Assembly (NCBI GenBank): GCA_036802945.1
Contig: DAIRVG010000002.1
Coordinates: forward strand, 81,744 to 145,743
From: Gp6-AA40 sp036802945
GTDB taxonomy: Bacteria > Acidobacteriota > Vicinamibacteria > Vicinamibacterales > UBA2999
Length of the DNA stretch: 64,000 bases
Direction: 5' to 3'
Shown here piece after piece: positions 17,080 through 25,877 of this stretch (positions within the stretch are counted from its first letter, which is position 1; the number at the start of each line of letters is the position of its first letter). Both the position numbers and the translations under genes were made by a program. The notes under the pieces are model-generated. The model was given only the letters and a program-made list of their open reading frames with translations, was not told the origin of the DNA and made no database searches.

Positions 17080-17703
17080 CTATTTAATGGCTTGGATATG
17101 AATCCCGCACTCGAGCTTCTGGCCCTGCCAGCGTCCCGAGCGCGGATTGTCCGGATCGAGCGGCGGTGTCGTGCACGGCTCGCAGCCGATGCTGGTGTAG
17201 CCCACCTCGTACAGCGGGAGCAGCGGAATCGAGTGGTCCTTCGCGTACTTCCACACATCGCGGGTTGTCCACGCGGCGAGGGGGCTGACACGCTGGATCA
17301 CCTTGCCACTCGGGAGCCGGAACGGCTCAATTTCCTGCAAGTTCGCGCGCGAGGGCGATTGCTCGCGCCTGAGCGCGGTGAACCAGACGTCGTACTGCTC
17401 GAGAGCCGAGAAGAGCGGTCCCACTTTGTGGAGCGCGCAGCACTTGTCGGTGCTCTCCTGCCACAGCCCCGGACGCGGTTCGGCCGCGCGGAGGTTCACC
17501 AGGTTCATCTTCCAGGCCGCGGCCAGCTCGTCGCGATAGGTGTAGGTCTGCGCGAAGTGGTGCACCGTGTCGAGGAAGAGCACAGGGATGCCCGGCTGCT
17601 GCTCGAGAAGCATGTGCGTCAGCACGACGCATTCGGCCTGGAAGCTCGAGGTGATGCAGGGCGCGGTCGCGCGCGCGAGCTCGCTGGCAATAACCGTACT
17701 CAT
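17080..17703 (-). CDS. cysH: Assimilatory adenylylsulfate (APS) reductase, iron-sulfur type
   Basis: Reduces activated sulfate to sulfite in the cytoplasm, 207 residues. The Cys-Cys pair at 88-89 (TDKCCALHK) and CxxC at 174-177 (GCEPCT) are the four ligands of the [4Fe-4S] cluster that marks APS rather than PAPS reductases. Cys199 in LECGIH is the catalytic cysteine. SSFQAE at 19-24 is the sulfonucleotide-binding loop; the N-terminus before it is short. It is last in cysD-cysN-cysH, and its ATG overlaps the cysN stop (ATGA). No APS kinase gene is present, which agrees with direct APS reduction. Confidence 0.9.
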   Translation of the reverse strand: MSTVIASELARATAPCITSSFQAECVVLTHMLLEQQPGIPVLFLDTVHHFAQTYTYRDELAAAWKMNLVNLRAAEPRPGLWQESTDKCCALHKVGPLFSALEQYDVWFTALRREQSPSRANLQEIEPFRLPSGKVIQRVSPLAAWTTRDVWKYAKDHSIPLLPLYEVGYTSIGCEPCTTPPLDPDNPRSGRWQGQKLECGIHIQAIK

Positions 17704-19004
17704 GCTAGCAGCTCCTCGAGCGCCTTCCGAATCGCTTCGACCGCTTCCGCGTCGGAACCTGCGCGACGCGCCAGCTGGGCCAGCCGCTCTGCGGCGCTGA
17801 TCGGCGCGTTCACAACCGCCGCGATGTGATGGAGCGGGTTTGTGATCATGCCGGCTCCAGCCGTGAATTGCGTGGCCGGGTCGATGATGATGAAGCTGCC
17901 GGTAGAGCGGTTCTCCGCATATCGATCGAACACCAGCGGACGCGCGGTCGACACGTTGACGGTGCCGATCTGGTTCATGACCAGACCGTGGTGGATCTCC
18001 GCCGTGACCGTCCTCGTCGACTGCTTGATGAGATACACGCGACCCGGATCGAGCGGACGTTCGTCCATCCATACGACTTCCGCCTCGAACTCGGTCCCGA
18101 CGATCGGCGGCTCGAGCGTCAGCGTATCGCCGCGGCTGATATCGATCTCGTCATCCAGCGCCAGCGTCACCGACATCGGCGCGTAGGCGTAATCCAGGTC
18201 GCCGTCGTAGGTCACGATACGGTTGACGCGGGCGGTGCGTCCCGAGGGCGACGCGATGATCCGGTCGCCGACACGGACGGTGCCCGACGTAATCTGCCCC
18301 GCGTAGCCCCGGAAGTCCTGGTCCGGCCGGAGCACGAGCTGCACCGGAAAACGGAAGGGGAGCAACGTCAGGTCGCGCGTCACCTGGACCGTCTCGAGAT
18401 ACTCGAGCAGGCTCTGACCGTCGAACCACGGTGTCCGGTCGCTCTGGGTGATGACGTTGTCGCCGTGGAGCGCGCTGAGCGGAATCGCATGCACGCGTGC
18501 TCCGACAAGCATCTCCTCGAAGTCATCGCGGATGGCCTCGTAGACATCGCGATCGAAGTCGACGAGATCCATCTTGTTGATCGCGAGGACGAAGTCCGTG
18601 ATGCCGAGGAGCCGGGCGATGCGGGCGTGCCGCCGAGACTGGACTCGGACGCCCTGTCGTGCGTCGATCAGCAGAATCGCAAGGTCGGCGGTCGAAGCTC
18701 CGGTCGCCATGTTCCGTGTGTACTGCTCGTGGCCGGGCGTGTCGGCGAGGATGAACTTCCGCCGTGCGGTGGCGAAGTACCGGTAGGCGACGTCGATGGT
18801 GATGCCCTGCTCGCGCTCGGCGCGCAGGCCGTCGGTGAAGAGCGAGAAGTCGATCGGCCCCGCATTGCGGTTTTTCGAGGCCTTTTCGACGGAATGAATC
18901 TGATCGTCGTAGACCGACTGCGAGTCGTAGAGCAGCCGACCAATCAGGGTGCTCTTCCCATCGTCGACGCTGCCCGCGGTGCAGATTCGAAGCAGACCAG
19001 ACAT
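17700..19004 (-). CDS. cysN: Sulfate adenylyltransferase, large GTPase subunit
   Basis: GTP-hydrolysing subunit of ATP sulfurylase, 434 residues. GSVDDGKST at 11-19 is the P-loop, DTPGH at 88-92 the G3 motif and NKMD at 143-146 the G4 motif, followed by two elongation-factor-like beta domains. With CysD it makes APS from sulfate and ATP. No APS kinase domain is fused at the C-terminus. It starts 20 bases after cysD and overlaps cysH. Confidence 0.93.
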   Translation of the reverse strand: MSGLLRICTAGSVDDGKSTLIGRLLYDSQSVYDDQIHSVEKASKNRNAGPIDFSLFTDGLRAEREQGITIDVAYRYFATARRKFILADTPGHEQYTRNMATGASTADLAILLIDARQGVRVQSRRHARIARLLGITDFVLAINKMDLVDFDRDVYEAIRDDFEEMLVGARVHAIPLSALHGDNVITQSDRTPWFDGQSLLEYLETVQVTRDLTLLPFRFPVQLVLRPDQDFRGYAGQITSGTVRVGDRIIASPSGRTARVNRIVTYDGDLDYAYAPMSVTLALDDEIDISRGDTLTLEPPIVGTEFEAEVVWMDERPLDPGRVYLIKQSTRTVTAEIHHGLVMNQIGTVNVSTARPLVFDRYAENRSTGSFIIIDPATQFTAGAGMITNPLHHIAAVVNAPISAAERLAQLARRAGSDAEAVEAIRKALEELLA

Positions 19005-19024
19005 CTACCGGATACGTCCTCTCA

Positions 19025-19969
19025 TCAAAAATATCCTTCTCGCTTCTTCATCTCCATCGAGCCGTCCTGGTCGTGGTCGATGATCCGGAGCTGCCTCTCC
19101 GACTGACGTGTCGCGATCAGCTCTTCGATGATCTTTGGGATCGTGTCGGCGTCAGACTTGATGGCGCCGGTACACGGGGAGCATCCGAGCGACCGCATGC
19201 GGCACTTCACCATCTGCGGTTTTTCACCCGGCATCGTCACCACGAAGGGCTGCTCCTGCACGATGAGCGAGTTGCCGCGAACGATGACCTCGCGTTCCTT
19301 GGCGAAGTAGAGGGGAACGATCGGAATCTGTTCCGCGTGGATGTACTGCCAGACGTCGATTTCGGTCCAGTTCGACAGCGGGAAGACACGGATGCTCTCA
19401 CCGGGACGGAGCTTGCCGTTCAGCAGGCTCCACAGTTCCGGCCGCTGCCGCTTCGGATCCCACTGGCCGTTGGTGTCGCGGACCGAGAAGATGCGCTCCT
19501 TCGCGCGCGATCGCTCTTCGTCGCGCCGCGCCCCGCCGATCGCCGCGTCGAAGTTTCCGGCCTGCAGCGCGTCGAGCAGCGCCTTGGTCTTGAGCAGGCC
19601 GCAGCAGCGCTGCGTGCCGACCTTGAATGGCTGCGTCCCGTCGCCGATGGCCTCCTCGTTCGTGTGCACGATGAGGCGCGCGCCGACGGCGTCGGCCATC
19701 TCGTCACGGAAGGCGATCATCTCCTGGAACTTGTATGTGGTGTCGACGTGGAGCAGCGGGAACGGAATCGGACCAGGGTAGAACGCCTTTTGCGCGAGGC
19801 GCAGCAGGCAGGACGAGTCCTTGCCGATCGAGTAGAGCATCACCGGGCGCTCGAACTCGGCCACCACCTCCCGCAGGATGTGGATGCTCTCAGCCTCGAG
19901 CGCGCGCAGGTGATCCAGGCGCGGCGTTAACGCGACGTCCATGTCCACAGGCAGGGTAATAGTCGACAT
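19025..19969 (-). CDS. cysD: Sulfate adenylyltransferase, small subunit
   Basis: Catalytic ATP-PPase subunit of ATP sulfurylase, 314 residues. SIGKDSS at 47-53 is the PP-loop that binds ATP. GGARRDEERSRAKER in mid-protein and RMRSLGCSPCTGAI near the end are family hallmarks. The frame is open for 21 more codons upstream, but MSTITLPVDM at 19969 gives the normal length. It is the first gene of cysDNH. Its leader contains a promoter, a Cys-rich open reading frame and a strong terminator hairpin, so transcription is probably controlled by attenuation. Confidence 0.93.
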   Translation of the reverse strand: MSTITLPVDMDVALTPRLDHLRALEAESIHILREVVAEFERPVMLYSIGKDSSCLLRLAQKAFYPGPIPFPLLHVDTTYKFQEMIAFRDEMADAVGARLIVHTNEEAIGDGTQPFKVGTQRCCGLLKTKALLDALQAGNFDAAIGGARRDEERSRAKERIFSVRDTNGQWDPKRQRPELWSLLNGKLRPGESIRVFPLSNWTEIDVWQYIHAEQIPIVPLYFAKEREVIVRGNSLIVQEQPFVVTMPGEKPQMVKCRMRSLGCSPCTGAIKSDADTIPKIIEELIATRQSERQLRIIDHDQDGSMEMKKREGYF

Positions 19970-20010
19970 CTGTTTGACCAAATGAAAACGATGATTCCGT
20001 CCCCTAAAAC

Positions 20011-20043
20011 AAAAAAGCCCGGGGATTTGCATCCCCGGGCTTT
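20011..20043 (-). terminator. Rho-independent terminator in the cysD leader (attenuator)
   Basis: Positions 20014-20026 pair with 20031-20043: a 13-bp stem (AAAGCCCGGGGAT with its complement) and a 4-base loop. On the minus strand the stem is followed by a run of six T (20016-20011). It lies 41 bases before cysD, downstream of the promoter at 20180-20208 and after the leader peptide stop at 20069. So it sits inside the cysD transcript, as an attenuator does, and not at the end of an operon. Confidence 0.85.
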
Positions 20044-20068
20044 CGATCTTCGCGTGTTGTCAGGAGTT

Positions 20069-20170
20069 CTACGTTGTTGCTCCTACACCCGAAGCGAGAG
20101 CGCTGGGGACCCTAGCGGTCCTCATACAACAACAAGCGCACGCACACGGAGGGCAGGCGGTGAACAACAC
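20069..20170 (-). CDS. Cys-rich leader peptide of the cysDNH operon
   Basis: Short open reading frame of 33 residues starting GTG 20170 and ending TAG 20069. Six of residues 6-15 are cysteine (ACPPCACACCC), with three consecutive TGT codons at 13-15. Cysteine runs like this are a recognised sign of ribosome-mediated attenuation of sulfur genes; polycysteine leader frames are known in mycobacteria. No ribosome-binding site precedes the GTG, but the -10 box ends nine bases before it, so the RNA would begin almost at the start codon (near-leaderless). The stop is 25 bases before the terminator stem. A longer open frame on this strand extends to 20431 but overlaps the Rrf2 gene and is not the likely unit. 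Confidence 0.72.
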   Translation of the reverse strand: MLFTACPPCACACCCMRTARVPSALASGVGATT

Positions 20171-20179
20171 GATTTCGAA

Positions 20180-20208
20180 ATTCTGACCTCGATCCTGACG
20201 GAAGTCAA
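20180..20208 (-). promoter_or_regulatory. Sigma-70-type promoter of cysDNH
   Basis: On the minus strand TTGACT (20208-20203) and CAGAAT (20185-20180) are separated by exactly 17 bases. The expected transcript start is near 20172-20174, only two to four bases before the GTG of the Cys-rich leader frame. The palindrome at 20238 lies about 30 bases upstream of the -35 box. Confidence 0.65.
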
Positions 20209-20237
20209 ATCCGCCCTGTGAGTTGCGGCCGATTAGC

Positions 20238-20252
20238 CTACCTATGCGGTAG
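20238..20252. promoter_or_regulatory. Possible Rrf2 operator, CTACC-N5-GGTAG
   Basis: Perfect 5-base inverted repeat with a 5-base centre (TATGC), ten bases before the Rrf2 start codon and between the divergent Rrf2 and cysD promoters. Rrf2 proteins are dimers that bind short palindromes and often control themselves. Assignment is by position only. Confidence 0.4.
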
Positions 20253-20261
20253 AGTGAAGGG

Positions 20262-20744
20262 GTGCTGACCAAGAAATCCAAGTACGGGCTGAAAGCTGTG
20301 CTCGTGCTGGCTGAGGAGGCCGGCCGTGGCCCCGTACTCGTGTCCGAGCTGGCGGACCGGCAGCGGCTCCCCAAGAAGTTCCTGGAAGCCATTCTCCTCG
20401 AGTTGAAGCGCCACGGTCTTCTGCAGAGCAAGAAGGGCAGAGGGGGCGGCTACTTCCTCAGCCGCAAGCCGGCCGACATCACGGTTGGACAGGTCATTCG
20501 CGTGCTTGACGGGCCGCTGGCGCTAATCCCCTGCGTCAGTCAGACGGCGTACATGAAGTGCGAGGAGTGCCTGGATGAGAAAACCTGCGGCGTCCGCCTG
20601 GCGATGAAGGAAGTGCGCGACGCGACCGCCCGGATTCTCGACCACACGACCCTGGCGGGTCTGAACGCGCAGGTGGCGCACGTCGAAAGCGGCCATAAGC
20701 GTCGAAAACGGCCATCGGCGCGCCAAAACAGCCCCAAAAAATAG
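20262..20744 (+). CDS. Rrf2 family transcriptional regulator with cysteine cluster
   Basis: DNA-binding regulator of 160 residues. A winged helix occupies residues 1-70 (KYGLKAVLVLAE, KKFLEAILLELKRHGLL, KGRGGGYFLS). Cys91, Cys100, Cys103 and Cys109 lie in the region where IscR and NsrR bind an iron-sulfur cluster, so redox or Fe-S sensing is possible. It is transcribed away from cysDNH. Sulfur-metabolism regulators such as CymR belong to this family, so it may control sulfate assimilation. The basic Lys/Arg-rich tail (HKRRKRPSARQ) is unusual. Start is GTG 20262. Confidence 0.85.
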   Translation: MLTKKSKYGLKAVLVLAEEAGRGPVLVSELADRQRLPKKFLEAILLELKRHGLLQSKKGRGGGYFLSRKPADITVGQVIRVLDGPLALIPCVSQTAYMKCEECLDEKTCGVRLAMKEVRDATARILDHTTLAGLNAQVAHVESGHKRRKRPSARQNSPKK

Positions 20745-20756
20745 CTGATGACATTT

Positions 20757-20779
20757 AGTCTACAGATTATGTAGACTTT
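20757..20779. terminator. Inverted repeat after the Rrf2 gene, possible weak terminator
   Basis: AGTCTACA (20757-20764) and TGTAGACT (20770-20777) form an 8-bp stem with loop GATTA, followed by only TT. It is 12 bases after the Rrf2 stop. It could be a weak terminator or an AT-rich operator for the receptor gene downstream. The rest of 20780-20997 shows no gene or other clear signal. Confidence 0.4.
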
Positions 20780-20997
20780 CGCGGGTTGATGACCGTGACG
20801 GCCCCCTCCCGCGTGCGCTGTTGTTGCCCTCCACACGGCGTCGATCCGTGTCGATGCGCGTGTATCGAGCCGACGACAGGCAGGTAAGAGTTCCCGCCAA
20901 CCGGTTTTTCCAGCGTTGAGCACGCTTCTCCCCGCCACGTCGATCGGCTGACCGTAACCACGTTCACGTCATCGATATGTCTTGGAGGAGAGCGTTC

Positions 20998-23900
20998 ATG
21001 GGATTTGGTCGATCTGCGCGGATAGCCGCCATCGTGGCGGCGGTTCTCGCGCCCGGCGCGCTGATGGCCCAGAGCGGGTCGAGCGCGATCACGGGCATCG
21101 TGAAGGACAGCACCGCTGCCCCCCTTCCAGGCGCTTCCGTCATCGTTCGCAACGAAGACACCGGAGTGACGTTCGAGACAGTCTCGAACGAGGAGGGGCT
21201 CTACCGGGTAGGTGCGCTGGTGCCTTCAAGATATCGGGTTGAAATCAAAGTCGACGGCTTCGAGCCGGCGGTTCGGAGCGCAATCACGCTGGCCGTCAGC
21301 CAGACGTTGGCGCTCGACATCACCCTCGAGGTTGCGAAGCAGACCGAATCGGTCTCCGTCGAGGCCAAAGCACCGCTGATCGACTCGCAGAGTTCGAACA
21401 TCACGCAGACGGTGACGCGCGAGATGCTCACCGCGCTGCCGCTTCCGAACCGCGCGGCCTCCTCGCTCGTCGCGCTCGCGCCGGGTGTGGTGATGATCGA
21501 TCAGGGGACCGGCACCGCGGAAAACTATCCTGTGTTCTCGGTCGCTGGAGGCCGCGCACGCAACCAGACCTTCATTCTCGACGGCGGCAACGCATCGAAC
21601 GCCGTCGGCTTGACGCGGCCCCAGCAGCTCACAAGCCTCCCGGTAGACGCCATGCAGGAATTCAAGGTCATCACCAACAATTATTCCGCTGAGTTCGGCC
21701 ATTCAACGGGCGGGATTGTGGTGATGTCCACGAGGTCGGGGACCAATCAGTTTCACGGCACCGTGTTCGAGTCTTTGCGCGACGATGCCCTGGACGCCAG
21801 GAATTTCTTCGCTTCGTCGAAGCCTCCAATCCAGCTGAATCAATTCGGCGGAACGTTCGGTGGCCCGATCAGGAGAGGTAAGACCTTCTTCTTCGGGTCG
21901 TGGGAGCGCACCCGGCAGCTTACCAGCGACGCGGTGGTGTCGACCGTGCCGACGCTGCTCAACCGCCAAGGCGACTTCTCGGATCTCAGGACCAGTGGAG
22001 GAGCACCGGTCGTCGTCTACGACCCGGTGACGCGTCAGCCGTTCGCCGGGAACGTGATTCCGCGAGATCGCTTCGACCCCGTCGCGCTCGCGGCATTGCA
22101 GTACTATCCGCTGCCCAACCGGCAAGGCACGATGGCGAATGCCAGCAACTACGTGGGCAACAGCGAGTCGACGCTGGATCGCGACATCCTGGTGGGGCGA
22201 GTCGATCATCAACTGCGCCCAATCGACCTGCTGACGGTTCGGTACTACATCAACAACAGTGGCACCAAGGTCACCGGGTCCTACGGCAATCCTGTCGCTG
22301 ATCCGCTCGGCGACTTTACCGACGTGCGCGTGCAGAGCCTGACCGGCGCTCATACCCATGTTTTCAGCCCTTCGGTCGTCAACGAGCTGCGACTGACCTA
22401 CCTGCGCAGGAAGTTCATCGACCAGCGTCCCGGCCTCGGGATCGACTTGGCCGGGGCGATTGGTCTCCGCGGTGTGACCAGTCAGGCGTTTCCGGCGTTT
22501 ACGATTCCAGGCTACGCGTCGCTGAGCAGCGCAACGGTCGCGCGCTTCCAGTCGCCGATCCTCGATCGCCAGGTGCTCGACTCGGTGTCGTGGTCACGGG
22601 GACGGCACGCGTTCAAGTTTGGCGGCGAGTTCCGATCGGGAGCCAACGACGAAATCCGCGACAGGGGTTCATCCGGAAGCCTGACGTTCACGCCGCTCAT
22701 CACCAGCAATCTCGGTGCTCCGAACACCGGCAACGCGCTCGCGTCGTTCCTGCTCGGAGAAGTGAATGCCGGAAGCGTACAGACCTCCGATCTGATTCAG
22801 ACCCGTGCTTCCTACTGGGCGTTCTACGCGCAGGACGACTGGCGTCTGACGAGCCGCCTCACGTTGAACTATGGGCTGAGATGGGAAGCAGAGCTGCCGC
22901 GTCGCGAGGCCAACAACAAGATGAACTCGTTCGACCCGACGGCGATGAACCCGGTCTCGAGTACGCCTGGTGTGGTGACGTTTGCGGGGAGGAACGGCGT
23001 CCCGGAACGGGCGTTCGCAACCGACACGAACAACTTCGGTCCGCGCATCGGCTTCGCCTATCAGCTCGACATCTCCGGGCGCACAGTCCTTCGGGGTGGC
23101 ACCGGGATCTTCTATGGCCCGACCGTCAGCAACACCATCGGCGACACAGCGGCCCTCGGATTCTCTACGGCCGCGAGCTTCGTCGTGGCTCAGGCGACCA
23201 CGCAAAGTGCGTTCAGGCTGCGCGATGGTTTCCCCGCCTACTCAAGACCTGATCTGAACGCCGGTCTCGGTGCGGTGCCAGTCGGTACTCGGCCGAATAC
23301 GGCCGTGTCGTACTTCGACCCGCACCAGGCCGCCCCGACGTCGTATCAGGCCAATCTCGACCTGCAGCGTGACCTTGGCAACGGACTCGTGGTCGAAGTC
23401 GGGTACATCTCCAACATCAGCCGGCATCTGACGACGAATGACCTGTCGCTGAACCAGGTGGCTCCGGATCGGGTGACGTCAGGCGACACCCAGGCGCTGC
23501 GGCCGTTCCCGCAGTTCAGCAACGTCACCCTCATCAATCCGTCGGTCGGGAAGTCGAGCTATCACGGCGCCTTCGTGCGCATTGAGAAGCGCTTCTCATC
23601 GGGCTTCTCATTCCTCGGCCATTACACCCGCTCGCGCTTCATGGACGATGCCGAATCATCCAACGAGTACGCCAACGTCGCCGGTGTGAATCAGGCGAGC
23701 TACATGGACGCCTACCACCGCGACCTGGATTGGGCGAGGAGCGCCAGCGACGTTCCCAATCACTTCGTGCTGACCGTGTTGTACGAAGTGCAGCCGTTCA
23801 CCGGAAACAAGTATCTGGATGCGGTCTTCGCAAACTGGAGGGTCGGCGGCGTCGAAACCGTGATGTCCGGCCCGGCGTTCACGGTGCTGACCACAGCCAA

Positions 23901-24273
23901 CACCACCAACGCATTCCCGGCTGGTCCGCTGCGGCCAACCCTCGTTGGCGATCCGGAGCTCCCGGAGAGCGAGCGCACGTTGACGCGCTGGTTCAACACG
24001 GCGGCGTTCGTCAATCCCGCGCCGCTAACGTTTGGCAACTCGCCGCGCTCTGTGCTTCGCGGCCCCGGACTGGTCACGACCGACCTGACGGTCGAGAAGA
24101 GCATCGGTCTTCCTGCGGGCAAGACGTTCGATGTCCGCGTGGAGGTGTACAACCTGCTGAATCACACCAACTTCAACCTGCCCGGCGCTACCCTTGGTGC
24201 CGCGGACTTCGGCGTAATTTCCGGCGCACGGCCGGCGCGAACAATTCAGCTCGGCGCCCGCTTCGGCTTCTGA
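20998..24273 (+). CDS. Oar-like TonB-dependent receptor
   Basis: Outer-membrane beta-barrel of 1091 residues. Signal peptide to about residue 24 (ending LMAQ), then a carboxypeptidase-regulatory-like beta sandwich (about 28-115: SAITGIVKDSTAAPLPGASV), then a plug region with DGGNASNAVG, and a large barrel ending in the aromatic residue Phe (ARFGF). This domain order is the Oar type that is greatly expanded in Acidobacteria. It imports an unknown ligand using TonB energy. ATG 20998 is chosen over 20977 because GGAGGAG lies seven bases upstream. The adjacent SLC13 transporter may take the imported compound across the inner membrane. Confidence 0.85.
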   Translation: MGFGRSARIAAIVAAVLAPGALMAQSGSSAITGIVKDSTAAPLPGASVIVRNEDTGVTFETVSNEEGLYRVGALVPSRYRVEIKVDGFEPAVRSAITLAVSQTLALDITLEVAKQTESVSVEAKAPLIDSQSSNITQTVTREMLTALPLPNRAASSLVALAPGVVMIDQGTGTAENYPVFSVAGGRARNQTFILDGGNASNAVGLTRPQQLTSLPVDAMQEFKVITNNYSAEFGHSTGGIVVMSTRSGTNQFHGTVFESLRDDALDARNFFASSKPPIQLNQFGGTFGGPIRRGKTFFFGSWERTRQLTSDAVVSTVPTLLNRQGDFSDLRTSGGAPVVVYDPVTRQPFAGNVIPRDRFDPVALAALQYYPLPNRQGTMANASNYVGNSESTLDRDILVGRVDHQLRPIDLLTVRYYINNSGTKVTGSYGNPVADPLGDFTDVRVQSLTGAHTHVFSPSVVNELRLTYLRRKFIDQRPGLGIDLAGAIGLRGVTSQAFPAFTIPGYASLSSATVARFQSPILDRQVLDSVSWSRGRHAFKFGGEFRSGANDEIRDRGSSGSLTFTPLITSNLGAPNTGNALASFLLGEVNAGSVQTSDLIQTRASYWAFYAQDDWRLTSRLTLNYGLRWEAELPRREANNKMNSFDPTAMNPVSSTPGVVTFAGRNGVPERAFATDTNNFGPRIGFAYQLDISGRTVLRGGTGIFYGPTVSNTIGDTAALGFSTAASFVVAQATTQSAFRLRDGFPAYSRPDLNAGLGAVPVGTRPNTAVSYFDPHQAAPTSYQANLDLQRDLGNGLVVEVGYISNISRHLTTNDLSLNQVAPDRVTSGDTQALRPFPQFSNVTLINPSVGKSSYHGAFVRIEKRFSSGFSFLGHYTRSRFMDDAESSNEYANVAGVNQASYMDAYHRDLDWARSASDVPNHFVLTVLYEVQPFTGNKYLDAVFANWRVGGVETVMSGPAFTVLTTANTTNAFPAGPLRPTLVGDPELPESERTLTRWFNTAAFVNPAPLTFGNSPRSVLRGPGLVTTDLTVEKSIGLPAGKTFDVRVEVYNLLNHTNFNLPGATLGAADFGVISGARPARTIQLGARFGF

Positions 24274-24301
24274 CCTTGATCGGAGAGTGGGATGATTCTT
24301 C

Positions 24302-25792
24302 GTGGTGACGTTGCAGGCGACGCCCAGCCGAAATAGCGAGGTGCCCGCGCGTGTGGATCGCAGGCCCGCGATTCTGGTTTTGGCTGTCGCGCTGATGTTC
24401 GCCATCTACGCACTGCCATCGCCGGCGCCGCTGGAGCGCGCGGGCAACCTGATCGCGCTGACTGCCAATGGCAAAGCGTGTCTCGCGATTATGGCGTTCG
24501 CAGTCACGCTCTGGGTGACCGAAACGCTGCCGTTCGCGGCCACGTCACTGCTCGTGGTGCTCCTCATCCCGGCGTTCGGGATCGCCGACTATCGCACGGT
24601 GGTCCGTGCCGGTTTCGGCGATCCAGTCATCACGTTCTTCATCGGCGTCCTGATGCTCTCCGCCGCCTTCACCCAGTCTGGCCTTGGCACACGCCTCACG
24701 TACGTGGTGCTGCTGCGCGTTGGAACCCGCACGGACCGCGTGCTGCTTGGCGTGTTGACGGTCGGCACCCTCATCTCGATGTGGATCACCGACATGGCGG
24801 TTGCGGCCATGCTGCTGCCGCTTGGCGTCGGGCTGCTCCAGGATGCTGGCCTTCGTCCCGGCGAAAGCAACTTCGGTCGCTCGCTGATGATCGCGACGGC
24901 GTTCGGACCGCTCATCGGTGGCATCGCCACCCCGGCGGGCACGGCTGCGAACATCGTGGCCATCGCCCAGCTGAAACAGCTTGCTGGCGTTGACGTGTCG
25001 TTCTGGCGCTGGATGCTGCTTGGCACACCGGCATCGTTGCTGATGATCCCGTTCGCGTGGTGGATCCTTCGCTGGCTCTTTCCACCGGAGATCGACCGGC
25101 TGCCGATCAGCGCTGAAACAATCCGCGGCCGGATGCAGGAGCTTGGCCCTCTGCGTCCGGCTGAAAGCCGCACCCTTCTCGTCTTCGCCGTTGTCGTCGC
25201 ACTCTGGTTGCTCGAGCCGCTGCTGGAACTGTGGAGCGGCGGTCGCATCGCGTTGCCCGTGGAAGCGGTCGGCCTGGCCGGTGGCGTCGCGTTGTTTCTG
25301 CCGGGAATTCGCGTACTGACGTGGAAGCAGGCCGAGGCGCAGGTCGACTGGGGCGGGCTGATGATGATCGTGGCCGGCCTCTCGCTCGGCCTCGCGGTGT
25401 TCGACAGCGGCGCCGCGCGCTGGCTCGCGTGGGTTCTGCTCGGTCAGATTACGTCGGTGCCGGATGCGCTCCGCCCGTTTGTGATCGTGCTGGCCGTCGC
25501 CGGCCTGCACCTGCTGTTCTCCAGCAATACCGTCACCGCGAGCATCATCATCCCGATCCTCGTCGCGCTCGCGACCGATCTGCGTCTCGATCCATGGACG
25601 ACCGTCGCCCCTGCGGCGTTCACATCGTCACTCGCCTTCGTACTGGTGAGCGAAGGACCGACGACGATCATTCCGTACGGCTCCGGGTACTTTTCGATTA
25701 GAGACATGGCCAAGGCGGGAGTCTGGATGACGCTCGCCGCCGCGACCTGCGTGGCGGCGACGCAGTACGCCGCGCGGATGGTGGGGTTGTGA
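24302..25792 (+). CDS. SLC13/DASS family anion transporter
   Basis: Inner-membrane transporter of 496 residues with about 11-12 helices. LWVTETLPFAATSLLVV and FIGVLMLSAAFTQSGL are typical of the N-terminal half. GGIATPAGTAANIVA and LLFSSNTVTASIIIPIL are the two inverted-repeat ion-site segments (the latter corresponds to the family SNT motif). Members carry dicarboxylates, sulfate or related anions, usually with sodium. It lies 28 bases after the Oar-like receptor and near sulfur genes, so either sulfate or an organic anion is possible. Start GTG 24302. Confidence 0.85.
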   Translation: MVTLQATPSRNSEVPARVDRRPAILVLAVALMFAIYALPSPAPLERAGNLIALTANGKACLAIMAFAVTLWVTETLPFAATSLLVVLLIPAFGIADYRTVVRAGFGDPVITFFIGVLMLSAAFTQSGLGTRLTYVVLLRVGTRTDRVLLGVLTVGTLISMWITDMAVAAMLLPLGVGLLQDAGLRPGESNFGRSLMIATAFGPLIGGIATPAGTAANIVAIAQLKQLAGVDVSFWRWMLLGTPASLLMIPFAWWILRWLFPPEIDRLPISAETIRGRMQELGPLRPAESRTLLVFAVVVALWLLEPLLELWSGGRIALPVEAVGLAGGVALFLPGIRVLTWKQAEAQVDWGGLMMIVAGLSLGLAVFDSGAARWLAWVLLGQITSVPDALRPFVIVLAVAGLHLLFSSNTVTASIIIPILVALATDLRLDPWTTVAPAAFTSSLAFVLVSEGPTTIIPYGSGYFSIRDMAKAGVWMTLAAATCVAATQYAARMVGL

Positions 25793-25799
25793 AAAGACC

Positions 25800-25838
25800 T
25801 TCGGAATTGGGGGTTGGGTGTTGGGAGTTTGTGTATCC
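25800..25838. repeat. TTGGGxx heptamer repeat between convergent genes
   Basis: TTGGGGG, TTGGGTG and TTGGGAG units in tandem between the SLC13 and dioxygenase stops. It belongs to the same family as the larger arrays at 28975 and 62060. Confidence 0.6.
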
Positions 25839-25877
25839 GCGACCCGGCCGTAGGACGGCTTATCCGTGAGGCCGCGT

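Noticed and set aside
17826..19106. Open frame of 426 codons on the plus strand
   Set aside because: Antisense to cysN, which has complete GTPase motifs. Shadow frame.
20011..20043. Terminator as the end of a plus-strand transcript
   Set aside because: The longer T-run is on the minus strand, and no plus-strand gene ends before it. It lies in the cysD leader.
24545..25510. Open frame of 321 codons on the minus strand
   Set aside because: Antisense to the SLC13 transporter gene, with composition of a shadow frame.
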